Source: an uncultured Actinomycetes bacterium (lineage in GTDB: Bacteria; Actinomycetota; Actinomycetes; Nanopelagicales; Nanopelagicaceae). From it: a stretch of DNA of 5,170 nucleotides. The position numbers and the translations under genes are program-made. This document shows, piece after piece, positions 1 to 5,170 of this stretch. Each line of letters starts with the position of its first letter. Position 1 is the stretch's first letter. The notes below the pieces were generated by a model, which worked only from the letters and a program-made list of their open reading frames with translations, was not told where the DNA came from and did not search any database. The DNA lies in NCBI GenBank assembly GCA_903922745.1, contig CAIXVA010000201.1:1-5170 (forward strand), given 5' to 3'.

Positions 1-90
1 GCTTCAAAGATTTTGCAGCCTGGCTATAAGTACAAAGAGCGCATTTTGCGCCCAGCTCGCGTTGCTGTAACAGATCCAGCGGGAGCGTAA
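1..90 (+). CDS. grpE: GrpE C-terminal fragment, nucleotide exchange factor of DnaK
   Basis: This is the 3' end of a gene cut by the left window edge. Frame 1 reads 29 codons to a TAA at 88-90. The peptide contains LQPGYKYKERILRPARVAV, which matches the C-terminal beta-domain signature of GrpE (GY, then R, then RPA-V-V). GrpE is a cytoplasmic dimer that releases ADP from DnaK; the beta domain seen here is the part that contacts the DnaK nucleotide-binding domain. dnaJ begins 6 bases after the stop, so the two are almost certainly in one transcript, and dnaK should lie immediately to the left. The identification rests on a short but distinctive tail plus the dnaJ–hspR context. Confidence 0.9.
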   Translation, partial: ASKILQPGYKYKERILRPARVAVTDPAGA

Positions 91-96
91 TTAAAA

Positions 97-1017
97 ATGG
101 CAGCCAAAGATCTCTATGAAAAGGATTTCTATAAAGTCCTTGGAGTAGATAAGAAGGCAGCTGCCGATGAAATCAAGAAGAAGTACCGCGCACTTGCGCG
201 TGATCTGCACCCAGATAAAACAAAAGGTGATGCTGCAAAAGAAGAAAAATTTAAAGCGGTATCAGAAGCGTACGAAATTTTATCTGACGCAAAAAAGCGT
301 GCTGAATATGATGAAGCGCGTTCATTGTTTGAAAAGGGCGGATTTCGCGCACCACAAGGCGGCGGATTCCAAGGTGGAGATTTTGGTGATGTCTTTGGTG
401 GCGGAAACCCACAAGATATCTTTGCAAATCTATTTGGCGGCGGCGCACGTCGCGGTCCACGTAAAGGACAGGATCTTCAAACCGAAGCAACAATTACATT
501 TCGCGAGTCAGTTTTTGGGACAACACTGGATCTGCGTTTAGCAACAGATAGAGGACAAGCACAAAACATTTCTGCACGTGTTCCAACAGGTGTGCATGAT
601 GGGGCAAAGATTCGCGTTAAAGGAAAAGGCGCACAAGGTGAAGCGGGTCCTGGCGATCTATTTATTCAACTGCACGTAAAGCCTCACCCAATTTTTTCTC
701 GCAAAGGTGAAAACTTAACGATTACTTTGCCAGTTACATTTGCAGAAGCTGCATTGGGTGCCGATATAAAGGTGCCAACAATGGCTGGTGATGATGTAAC
801 AGTGCGAATCGCTCCTGGCACACCTAACGGTCGTACGCTTCGAGTAAAAGGCCGTGGCATCACAAAAGGCAGTACTACAGGCGACTTATTGGTCACTGTC
901 GAGGTCCAAGTACCTCAACGCGTTGATGGCAAGGCGTTAGATGCTCTGAAAACATTTGCTGAGGAAACATCTAGCGAAGATGTTCGTGCAGATTTCGTGA
1001 ATAAGGCAAAGATATGA
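97..1017 (+). CDS. dnaJ: DnaJ-type J-protein co-chaperone without zinc finger
   Basis: This is a 306-residue J-protein that delivers substrates to DnaK and stimulates its ATPase in the cytoplasm. The J domain spans about residues 9-75, with the catalytic HPD at 38-40 and the helix IV region around KKRAEYDEAR. A Gly/Phe-rich linker (about 80-118) follows, then C-terminal beta-domain I (about 125-200) and II (about 205-275). The CXXCXGXG zinc modules of classical DnaJ are absent, and the protein has no cysteine. Where the zinc finger would sit (about 150-156), only a short turn (ATDRGQA) joins two strands, which accounts for a length well under the roughly 375-395 residues of zinc-finger DnaJ. 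The architecture is class B (CbpA-like), but operon position and overall similarity suggest descent from actinobacterial DnaJ1. The start MAAKDLYEKDFY fits the family N-terminus; a GGGAG at 81-85 lies 11 bases upstream. It overlaps hspR by 4 bases. Confidence 0.95.
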   Translation: MAAKDLYEKDFYKVLGVDKKAAADEIKKKYRALARDLHPDKTKGDAAKEEKFKAVSEAYEILSDAKKRAEYDEARSLFEKGGFRAPQGGGFQGGDFGDVFGGGNPQDIFANLFGGGARRGPRKGQDLQTEATITFRESVFGTTLDLRLATDRGQAQNISARVPTGVHDGAKIRVKGKGAQGEAGPGDLFIQLHVKPHPIFSRKGENLTITLPVTFAEAALGADIKVPTMAGDDVTVRIAPGTPNGRTLRVKGRGITKGSTTGDLLVTVEVQVPQRVDGKALDALKTFAEETSSEDVRADFVNKAKI

Positions 1018-1400
1018 GCGACGAGACTATGAACAATCAACCAGATGATGAAGCTGGTGTTTATGTAATTTCAGTTGCTGCTGAAATTTCAGGTATGCAT
1101 CCACAAACTTTGCGTCAATACGACAAGTTAGGTTTAGTTTCTCCTTCTCGCACAGAAGGTCGCAACCGTCGTTACTCATTGCGAGATATTGCTTTGCTGC
1201 GCGCAGTTCAAAAACTTGTTGGTGAAGGAATCAATCACGCAGGTATTAAGCGAATTATCGAATTAGAGTCTGCTGTTGCCAATATGGCCGTTGAAGTTGC
1301 GCAGCTGCGAATTGAAGTAAATGCACTGATTGAACAAAACCCACCTAAAGGTTTAGTAGCGCGTCGTAAAACTGAAGTAATTATCTACAAAGAAGATTAG
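1014..1400 (+). CDS. hspR: HspR, MerR-family heat-shock repressor
   Basis: This is a 128-residue MerR-family regulator. The winged helix-turn-helix covers about residues 16-60: the helix pair AAEISGMHPQTLRQYDKLGL is followed by a wing with the RTEGRNRRYS motif typical of HspR. A Leu/Ile-rich helix follows (about 60-85, including GINHAGIKRI), then a probable dimerisation coil (about 85-108). There is no C-terminal metal- or drug-binding domain, as expected for HspR. Known members repress the dnaK operon and clpB by binding the HAIR inverted repeat, with DnaK as co-repressor, so chaperone titration by unfolded protein relieves repression. The expected HAIR site would lie upstream of dnaK, outside the window. 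The start is set by the ATGA overlap with the dnaJ stop, with AAGG at 1003-1006 as a weak ribosome-binding site; Met6 is a less likely alternative. The gene ends tail to tail with the DUF1501 gene. Confidence 0.93.
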   Translation: MSDETMNNQPDDEAGVYVISVAAEISGMHPQTLRQYDKLGLVSPSRTEGRNRRYSLRDIALLRAVQKLVGEGINHAGIKRIIELESAVANMAVEVAQLRIEVNALIEQNPPKGLVARRKTEVIIYKED

Positions 1401-2629
1401 TTAAAACAACTTACTCGGCCAGCCCATTTACCAAGGGTTGGCTCAACTGGTGAACTCAAAACCTTCTCGATCATGGTTGCGTAGACATCACGGAAATCAG
1501 TAGTCACCGCTAAATCACCTTTGTATAGATTCTTTAACGATGGTTGTTCACCGTAGAATCCACCCTTAACAGCGTTACCAATAACAAACATTGGGCCTGA
1601 TGTTCCATGATCGGTTCCTTGAGAGCCGTTACCTGCAACACGGCGACCAAATTCGCTGTAGATCATGATTGTTACATCATTACTTCTAGTTGTTGCCTTG
1701 AGTTGACCCATAAAGCGCGACAAAGAATCTGACACAACACCTAATAATTCGGCTTGAGCGTTTGCTTCATTAGCGTGGGTATCAAAACCACCTAGTGAAA
1801 CAGACCAGACCTTGGTTGGGGAACCGGCTGCGATTAGCTTTGCAACGACATCTAATTGCTGGGCCAAATTGCTATCTCCGCCAGCGTTTCCACCATTGGT
1901 TGTAGGCAATTCGGGGGCTACGGGCGCAGGAGACTTCAGCACTGGCTGAACCGTTGTTGAAAGATTAAATAGGTTGCGCATTGAAGTAGCTGCAGCAGCC
2001 ATGAGTTTTGAATCTTTTGCAACAGGTCGAGACAGTTTTGCACACTGTGTGGCTAAATCGCCTTTAGGAATCACTAAACCACCTAATGGAAGCGCAGAAC
2101 CACTTCGCTTTGCACCAGCAAGCATTGGTGGCAAAACAGATCCCAAGGAAATTGCAAGCATTGGATCATCACTTTGTGTATCAACCCAGCGACCTAGCCA
2201 CCCCGTTGAAATATGTTTTGCAGGAGATGCTGTTTGCCACTTTGCCATCGATGAAAAGTGAGAGTGATCTGAATCTGGATAACCAACACCACGAATGATT
2301 GCAACTTTCTTTTGATCCCACAAAGCCTTCAAGCCTTTCATTGCAGGATTCAATGCCAGCTCTGCAGAGATAGGTAAAACAGCTTCTGGTTTATAAGAAA
2401 TATCCGGGCGAGATGAAAAATAAATTGGATCAGTAAATGGAATTACCGTGTTTAATCCGTCATTGCCACCATACAGAGTTATAACAACAAGAATTGGTGT
2501 GTTAGCTGGCAGAGGGCGATTGATGGCTGCTTCTGCGATTTGATCAATACTAAGTAGTGGTGCCGCCGCACCAACTGCAACTGCCCCTGATGTGAGCTTT
2601 AGAAACTTTCTTCTGGTTACTGTATCCAT
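1397..2629 (-). CDS. DUF1501 family protein with Tat signal peptide
   Basis: This is a 410-residue protein of the DUF1501 family (alkaline phosphatase superfamily clan; no established reaction). The N-terminus is a twin-arginine signal: TRRKFLK at residues 5-11, a hydrophobic stretch (about 13-27) and a likely cleavage after AEA at 32-34, so export through Tat in folded form is predicted. Family motifs in order are LYGGNDGLNTV (52-62), DSDHSHFSSM (119-128), LGGFDTHANE (279-288), YSEFGRR (324-330), GTDHGT (338-343) and FRDVYATM (379-386). The Asp/His pairs in FDTH and TDHG resemble metal ligands of the superfamily. A Pro/Gly/Asn-rich linker (about 229-256) probably separates two halves of the fold. 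There are two cysteines, C196 and C408. The gene follows DUF1800 by 9 bases and has a strong AGGAGA site, so it is the second gene of a two-gene operon. The substrate is unknown. Confidence 0.92.
   Translation of the reverse strand: MDTVTRRKFLKLTSGAVAVGAAAPLLSIDQIAEAAINRPLPANTPILVVITLYGGNDGLNTVIPFTDPIYFSSRPDISYKPEAVLPISAELALNPAMKGLKALWDQKKVAIIRGVGYPDSDHSHFSSMAKWQTASPAKHISTGWLGRWVDTQSDDPMLAISLGSVLPPMLAGAKRSGSALPLGGLVIPKGDLATQCAKLSRPVAKDSKLMAAAATSMRNLFNLSTTVQPVLKSPAPVAPELPTTNGGNAGGDSNLAQQLDVVAKLIAAGSPTKVWSVSLGGFDTHANEANAQAELLGVVSDSLSRFMGQLKATTRSNDVTIMIYSEFGRRVAGNGSQGTDHGTSGPMFVIGNAVKGGFYGEQPSLKNLYKGDLAVTTDFRDVYATMIEKVLSSPVEPTLGKWAGRVSCFN
1417..1443 (+). terminator. Weak hairpin just after hspR, possible terminator
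   Basis: A 9-base arm at 1417-1425 (GGCCAGCCC) can pair with 1435-1443 (GGGTTGGCT) across a 9-base loop. In a plus-strand RNA this gives nine pairs, two of them G·U. In the minus-strand RNA the same positions become A·C mismatches, so the structure would favour the hspR transcript. No T-run follows on the plus strand, so it is not a classical intrinsic terminator. It lies inside the 3' coding end of the DUF1501 gene (residues near TLGKWAGRV), so it may be no more than coding sequence. Confidence 0.2.
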
Positions 2630-2634
2630 GGTGA

Positions 2635-2640
2635 TCTCCT
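2635..2640 (-). promoter_or_regulatory. Strong Shine-Dalgarno of the DUF1501 gene, overlapping the DUF1800 stop
   Basis: Read on the minus strand the junction is TAGGAGATCACC followed by ATG. The TAG stop of the DUF1800 gene (2639-2641) shares bases with the AGGAGA ribosome-binding site, which is 5 bases from the DUF1501 start at 2629. This fixes the DUF1501 start and suggests that ribosomes ending DUF1800 re-initiate on DUF1501. It is the best Shine-Dalgarno in the window. Confidence 0.85.
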
Positions 2641-3937
2641 ATGCACTCACGATAAATTCAGGGCTACACAATGCAAGCAATGCAAACTGAGCAGGATCGG
2701 CTAAAGAGTTTCTAAGTGCAGCTTGTGTTCGGGGGCTCCATTCGGCAACACCTAACCAATCGGCAGATTTTAAAACTCGTGATTCAACTGGGATAGCCGT
2801 TAGCGCAGAAAGATCACCTTGTTTAATCAACCACGTTGCAAAACTGATTCGATATTGCGCCGTTGCTGATGACAACCAGGCTTCGCCGGCAGGCCAACCA
2901 CCCACATTTGGTGGGCTAAATGGCACCTGACCCATTTGATTTAAGTAGTTAATCAACTGCGCTGGAGTCTTCAAAGCCGATGGCGTGATCTTGAGTGCGC
3001 GGCATGCTGCGATAAACCATTCGACCGGTGATTTCACTAAATCATTCTTTTCATCACGAATCGCAGGATCACTTGCCATGGCTTTAACCGCAGCAGAAAT
3101 ATCACGAGTTGCAAGTGCGCTCTTTGGTGCAAATGATGAAGGCATCGTTTCGGTGCTTGACATGAAGCGGTACCACAAACGTTCAGCAATAAAAGTAGCA
3201 TTGTCATCGCGAGCGACCAAGAAATCAGACAATGTCTCGCCAGTAAAGGTTTGTGTTTTTCCTAAGATCGTTATCAGAGTTGGATCATGCCGCTTTGGAT
3301 TAAAGGTGAGAGTTCCGGAGTAGTTAACAACTTGATACCCAGTTAATGCACGAGCCGCGGCTTTAACATCATCTTCGGTAAACCGATCAACACCCAAAAC
3401 AAATAGCTCCATTAATTCGCGTCCCAAGTTTTCATTAGGTGCGGTCAACGTGCTGTCTTGTCCGTCTAACCAAAATTGCAATGCGCTGTCATTAATCATC
3501 GCCCGGGACATATCTTTGAAATTACCTAAACAATAAGTTCTTAATGTTTTATTCTGATTCAACATTGGCAAAGCAAAATTAACTTTATCTACCGACGTTG
3601 CCCAGTGTCCGTGCCAAAACCAGGTCATTCGTTCCGTCAAACCGTGATCACTTAAAGCCATACGGTCTAGCCACCACATGACTAATTGCTGGATTTGAAA
3701 ACGAACTGCAATTGCATAAGGAACGATCTCTTTGCTATTTGCGGCGGGACGCTTACCTAAATCAGTTATCTCTGGCATGACAACTGTATTTGCACCAGCA
3801 TCAACTGTTGGAACTGCCAAAACTTTGGCGCGCGTTGCCTCAACACCATCCTTTAGAGCTTGGGCATATTCGCCTGGACGTGGCCCAAAACCAAAGCGCT
3901 GCAATAACCGTGACGTCTCTAACCGTTGCGCGTTCAT
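2639..3937 (-). CDS. DUF1800 family protein
   Basis: This is a member of the DUF1800 family, 432 residues from the chosen start; its biochemical role is unknown. Hallmarks numbered from that start are an early RLLQRFGFGP (about 10-19), ERMTWFWHGHWATS (102-115), NENLGRELMELFVLGVDRFT (168-187) followed by a DDVKAAARALTGY segment (to 201), KSPVEWF (302-308), FSPPNVGGWP (340-349) and LCSPEFIVS at the C-terminus. No signal peptide or membrane segment is visible. The frame stays open to an ATG at 3991, giving 450 residues, but that start would overlap the pyrE start and adds an extension (MNSCCNLTAATDHLYI) unlike the family. ATGs also occur at 3943 and 3937. I chose 3937 because a TANNNT box lies exactly 6 bases upstream, as in leaderless genes. 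It is the first gene of an operon with DUF1501; the two families commonly occur together, which suggests a shared pathway or complex. Confidence 0.9.
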   Translation of the reverse strand: MNAQRLETSRLLQRFGFGPRPGEYAQALKDGVEATRAKVLAVPTVDAGANTVVMPEITDLGKRPAANSKEIVPYAIAVRFQIQQLVMWWLDRMALSDHGLTERMTWFWHGHWATSVDKVNFALPMLNQNKTLRTYCLGNFKDMSRAMINDSALQFWLDGQDSTLTAPNENLGRELMELFVLGVDRFTEDDVKAAARALTGYQVVNYSGTLTFNPKRHDPTLITILGKTQTFTGETLSDFLVARDDNATFIAERLWYRFMSSTETMPSSFAPKSALATRDISAAVKAMASDPAIRDEKNDLVKSPVEWFIAACRALKITPSALKTPAQLINYLNQMGQVPFSPPNVGGWPAGEAWLSSATAQYRISFATWLIKQGDLSALTAIPVESRVLKSADWLGVAEWSPRTQAALRNSLADPAQFALLALCSPEFIVSA

Positions 3938-3943
3938 CCCCAT

Positions 3944-3949
3944 AATGTA
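3944..3949 (-). promoter_or_regulatory. Putative -10 box of the DUF1800–DUF1501 operon
   Basis: The minus strand reads TACATT, a TANNNT match, then 6 bases, then the ATG at 3937. This spacing would put transcription start on the A of the start codon, giving a leaderless mRNA. A recognisable TTGACA -35 is not present; the hexamer at 17-base spacing is TTACCG. Predicted from pattern and position only. Confidence 0.45.
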
Positions 3950-3969
3950 GAGATGATCGGTCGCCGCGG

Positions 3970-3975
3970 TAAGGT
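3970..3975 (+). promoter_or_regulatory. Putative -10 box of pyrE
   Basis: TAAGGT fits TANNNT and ends exactly 6 bases before the pyrE ATG at 3982, again predicting a leaderless transcript. The same bases contain AAGG (3971-3974), which could instead act as a weak ribosome-binding site 7 bases from the ATG, so the two readings compete. No clear -35 is visible. Confidence 0.4.
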
Positions 3976-3981
3976 TGCAGC

Positions 3982-4515
3982 ATGAATTCACATGAAACTC
4001 TGAGGGAACAGATTCTTACTAAGGCCGTTGTGCACGGAAAAGTCATTCTTTCTAGCGGTAAAGAGGCTGATTACTACGTGGATCTACGTCGCGTCACACT
4101 GGATTCGGTCGCGGCTCCCCTTGTTGGCCAGGTCATGCTGGATTTAACACAAGATCTTGATTACGAAGCGGTCGGCGGATTAACCCTGGGCGCAGACCCA
4201 GTTGCAACAGCGATGATGCATGTTGCAGCAGCGCAGGGGCGAAAGATTGATTCCTTTGTTGTTCGCAAAGCTGAAAAAGCACATGGACTACAACGCCGCA
4301 TTGAAGGACCAGATGTTAAGGGCAAGCGAGTATTGGCAGTTGAAGACACATCAACAACAGGTGGTTCTGTTCTAACAGCGGTTGAAGCGCTAATTGAAGC
4401 TGGCGCAATTGTTGTTGCTGTCGCAGTAATTGTTGAACGCGGCGCAGAACCAAAGATTAAAGAAGCTGGTTATGAATACCGCGCGGCATATCAGTTAGCA
4501 GATTTAGGCCTGTAA
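3982..4515 (+). CDS. pyrE: Orotate phosphoribosyltransferase PyrE
   Basis: This is a complete 177-residue type I phosphoribosyltransferase, the short form common in actinobacteria. It converts orotate and PRPP to orotidine 5'-phosphate and pyrophosphate, the fifth step of de novo pyrimidine synthesis, in the cytoplasm. Visible motifs are SSGKEADYYVDLR (24-36), GGLTLGADPVA (65-75), the catalytic-loop region VVRKAEKAHG (93-102) with its lysines, and the PRPP-binding signature VLAVEDTSTTGGS (117-129) with the paired acidic residues E121-D122. The active form is normally a homodimer that shares the catalytic loop. The ATG at 3982 gives an N-terminus that lines up with actinobacterial PyrE. It is transcribed divergently from the DUF1800 operon across 44 bases and ends directly against the DedA stop. 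With so short an upstream region there is no room for a PyrR-type attenuator leader. Confidence 0.95.
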   Translation: MNSHETLREQILTKAVVHGKVILSSGKEADYYVDLRRVTLDSVAAPLVGQVMLDLTQDLDYEAVGGLTLGADPVATAMMHVAAAQGRKIDSFVVRKAEKAHGLQRRIEGPDVKGKRVLAVEDTSTTGGSVLTAVEALIEAGAIVVAVAVIVERGAEPKIKEAGYEYRAAYQLADLGL

Positions 4516-5154
4516 TTATTTTTTAAAGCGCTTTGATTGCCATTCTTTAAAAACTTCAAAAATTACTGGAATAAGGCTGATCACAATGATTAATGCAATT
4601 ACCGGTAGCAAATATTTGTCTACTGACCCTTTAAGGACATCCCCTAATAGATAGCCAAGAGTTAAAACAAACTCTGTCCAGATAACCGCACCAATAGCGT
4701 TCCATAATCTAAATTGCTTTTTGTTCAAGCCAACAACACCGCACATCGGATTAATAAGTGTTCGAACGACGGGAACAAAACGAGCAAGCACTAATGCTTT
4801 ACCGGTTCCGTACTTTGCAAGCCAACGCTCTGTTGCAACAACGCGTTGATGATTAAAGACACGACCATCAGGGCGATCAAATAATCCGCGACCATATTTA
4901 TTACCAAGCAGGTAGCCAACTTCTCCACCGGCAATTGCTGCTACAGGTGTTAATACGAACAACAACGCCGCTGGCAGGTGTGCATTTCCAAGAATTGCCG
5001 CCCCCGAACCAGAAGCAGCGACGCCAGCAATAAATAGAAGCGAGTCCCCCGGGAATGCGATTCCGAACAGCAGCCCTGTTTCAGCAAAAACGATCGCGAG
5101 GACGCCGGCCAGGCCGAGCTGGGAAACTATCGAATGGGCGTCAAAAAGGTTCAT
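4516..5154 (-). CDS. DedA-family membrane protein
   Basis: This is a 212-residue integral membrane protein of the DedA/SNARE-associated (VTT) family. Signatures are FAETGLLFGIAFPGDSLLF (23-41) with the conserved Glu25 and FPGDS, GEVGYLLGNKYG (77-88), and ARFVPVVRTLINPMCG (124-139), the family's F-P-x-R-T element with Arg131. AVIWTE (156-161) follows. Likely membrane or re-entrant segments lie near 13-35, 38-57, 62-84, 135-142 (re-entrant), 152-172 and 180-200, with a basic C-terminal tail (KEWQSKRFKK) probably cytoplasmic. DedA proteins are implicated in recycling undecaprenyl phosphate or moving phospholipids across the cytoplasmic membrane; which substrate applies here cannot be told from sequence. 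The start is supported by the standard N-terminal length. The stop directly abuts the pyrE stop. Confidence 0.93.
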   Translation of the reverse strand: MNLFDAHSIVSQLGLAGVLAIVFAETGLLFGIAFPGDSLLFIAGVAASGSGAAILGNAHLPAALLFVLTPVAAIAGGEVGYLLGNKYGRGLFDRPDGRVFNHQRVVATERWLAKYGTGKALVLARFVPVVRTLINPMCGVVGLNKKQFRLWNAIGAVIWTEFVLTLGYLLGDVLKGSVDKYLLPVIALIIVISLIPVIFEVFKEWQSKRFKK

Positions 5155-5161
5155 GCGGGGC

Positions 5162-5167
5162 AGGCTA
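5162..5167 (-). promoter_or_regulatory. Putative -10 box of the DedA gene
   Basis: The minus strand reads TAGCCT, a TANNNT match, followed by 7 bases (GCCCCGC) and the ATG at 5154. This is the same layout as the other two unit-leading genes and predicts a leaderless or near-leaderless mRNA. No purine-rich Shine-Dalgarno is present before this ATG. The window ends too soon to look for a -35. Confidence 0.4.
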
Positions 5168-5170
5168 TCC

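Noticed and set aside
340..450. Repeated GGCGGCGGA-like units in dnaJ
   Set aside because: They encode the glycine-rich G/F linker normal for J-proteins, not a separate repeat element.
167..541. Alternative open frames in both strands over the dnaJ 5' half
   Set aside because: The peptides are Lys/His-rich with no domain, as expected from reading a J domain and Gly/Phe region out of frame.
1697..1703. CTTGAGT, a half-site of the HspR-binding HAIR repeat
   Set aside because: The partner ACTCAAG is missing at the required spacing (the bases after the 7-base gap are TAAAGCG), and the site is deep inside the DUF1501 coding sequence. Taken as chance.
1974..2298. Plus-strand open frames opposite the DUF1501 gene
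   Set aside because: They lie antisense to a well-conserved protein, show no recognisable domain and no good ribosome-binding site, and overlap each other in different frames.
2985..3323. Plus-strand open frame of 112 codons opposite the DUF1800 gene
   Set aside because: It is antisense to conserved DUF1800 motifs, and its predicted peptide is Ser/Ala/Arg-rich with no family resemblance; a shadow frame.
3943..3948. TAATGT as a plus-strand -10 box for pyrE with a short leader
   Set aside because: It fits TANNNT, but it would give a leader of about 27 bases with only a weak AAGG site, and it coincides with the minus-strand box. The box at 3970-3975 has better spacing.
4525..4534. Perfect 10-base palindrome AAAGCGCTTT beside a T-rich run after pyrE
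   Set aside because: It has no loop-forming room for a stable stem, the T-run precedes it on the plus strand, and it encodes the basic tail of DedA. Not a convincing terminator or operator.

Overview
The window looks like chromosomal core sequence from a small-genome, low-to-moderate GC actinobacterium. Three things point there: a grpE–dnaJ–hspR gene order (the tail of the actinobacterial dnaK operon with its MerR-type repressor HspR), a short actinobacterial-style PyrE, and mid-40s % GC judged by eye. By eye, the compactness and base composition fit freshwater acI/Nanopelagicales-like lineages. That placement is an inference and no species is claimed. Only about 75 of 5170 bases lie outside coding sequence.

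Layout. Bases 1-90 are the last 29 codons of grpE (+). dnaJ (97-1017, +) follows after 6 bases, and hspR (1014-1400, +) overlaps dnaJ by ATGA. These three are the downstream part of a heat-shock operon whose dnaK and promoter lie to the left. hspR meets, tail to tail and with a 4-base overlap, a minus-strand pair: a DUF1800 protein (2639-3937) followed by a Tat-exported DUF1501 protein (1397-2629). That pair diverges from pyrE (3982-4515, +) across only 44 bases. pyrE abuts, with zero gap and tail to tail, a DedA-family membrane protein (4516-5154, -).

How the genes work together. GrpE and DnaJ are the nucleotide exchange factor and J-protein co-chaperone of DnaK, and HspR is expected to repress the operon with DnaK as co-repressor. 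DUF1800 and DUF1501 form a recurring two-gene module of unknown function, here probably translationally coupled through a TAGGAG stop/ribosome-binding-site overlap. PyrE makes orotidine 5'-phosphate for pyrimidine synthesis. DedA proteins are linked to lipid-carrier (undecaprenyl phosphate) or phospholipid translocation.

Most notable points: (1) the operon DnaJ has no cysteine at all, so it lacks the zinc finger usual for the DnaJ of this operon; (2) each of the three genes that begin a transcription unit has a TANNNT box 6-7 bases before its ATG, which predicts leaderless mRNAs, while internal genes use Shine-Dalgarno-like signals or overlaps; (3) the DUF1800/pyrE promoters interlock so that each -10 lies on the other's -35 position; (4) only one partner of the DUF1800/DUF1501 pair carries an export signal. 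I see no mobile element, CRISPR array, tRNA or rRNA, and no clearly new multi-gene system beyond the uncharacterised DUF1800/DUF1501 module.
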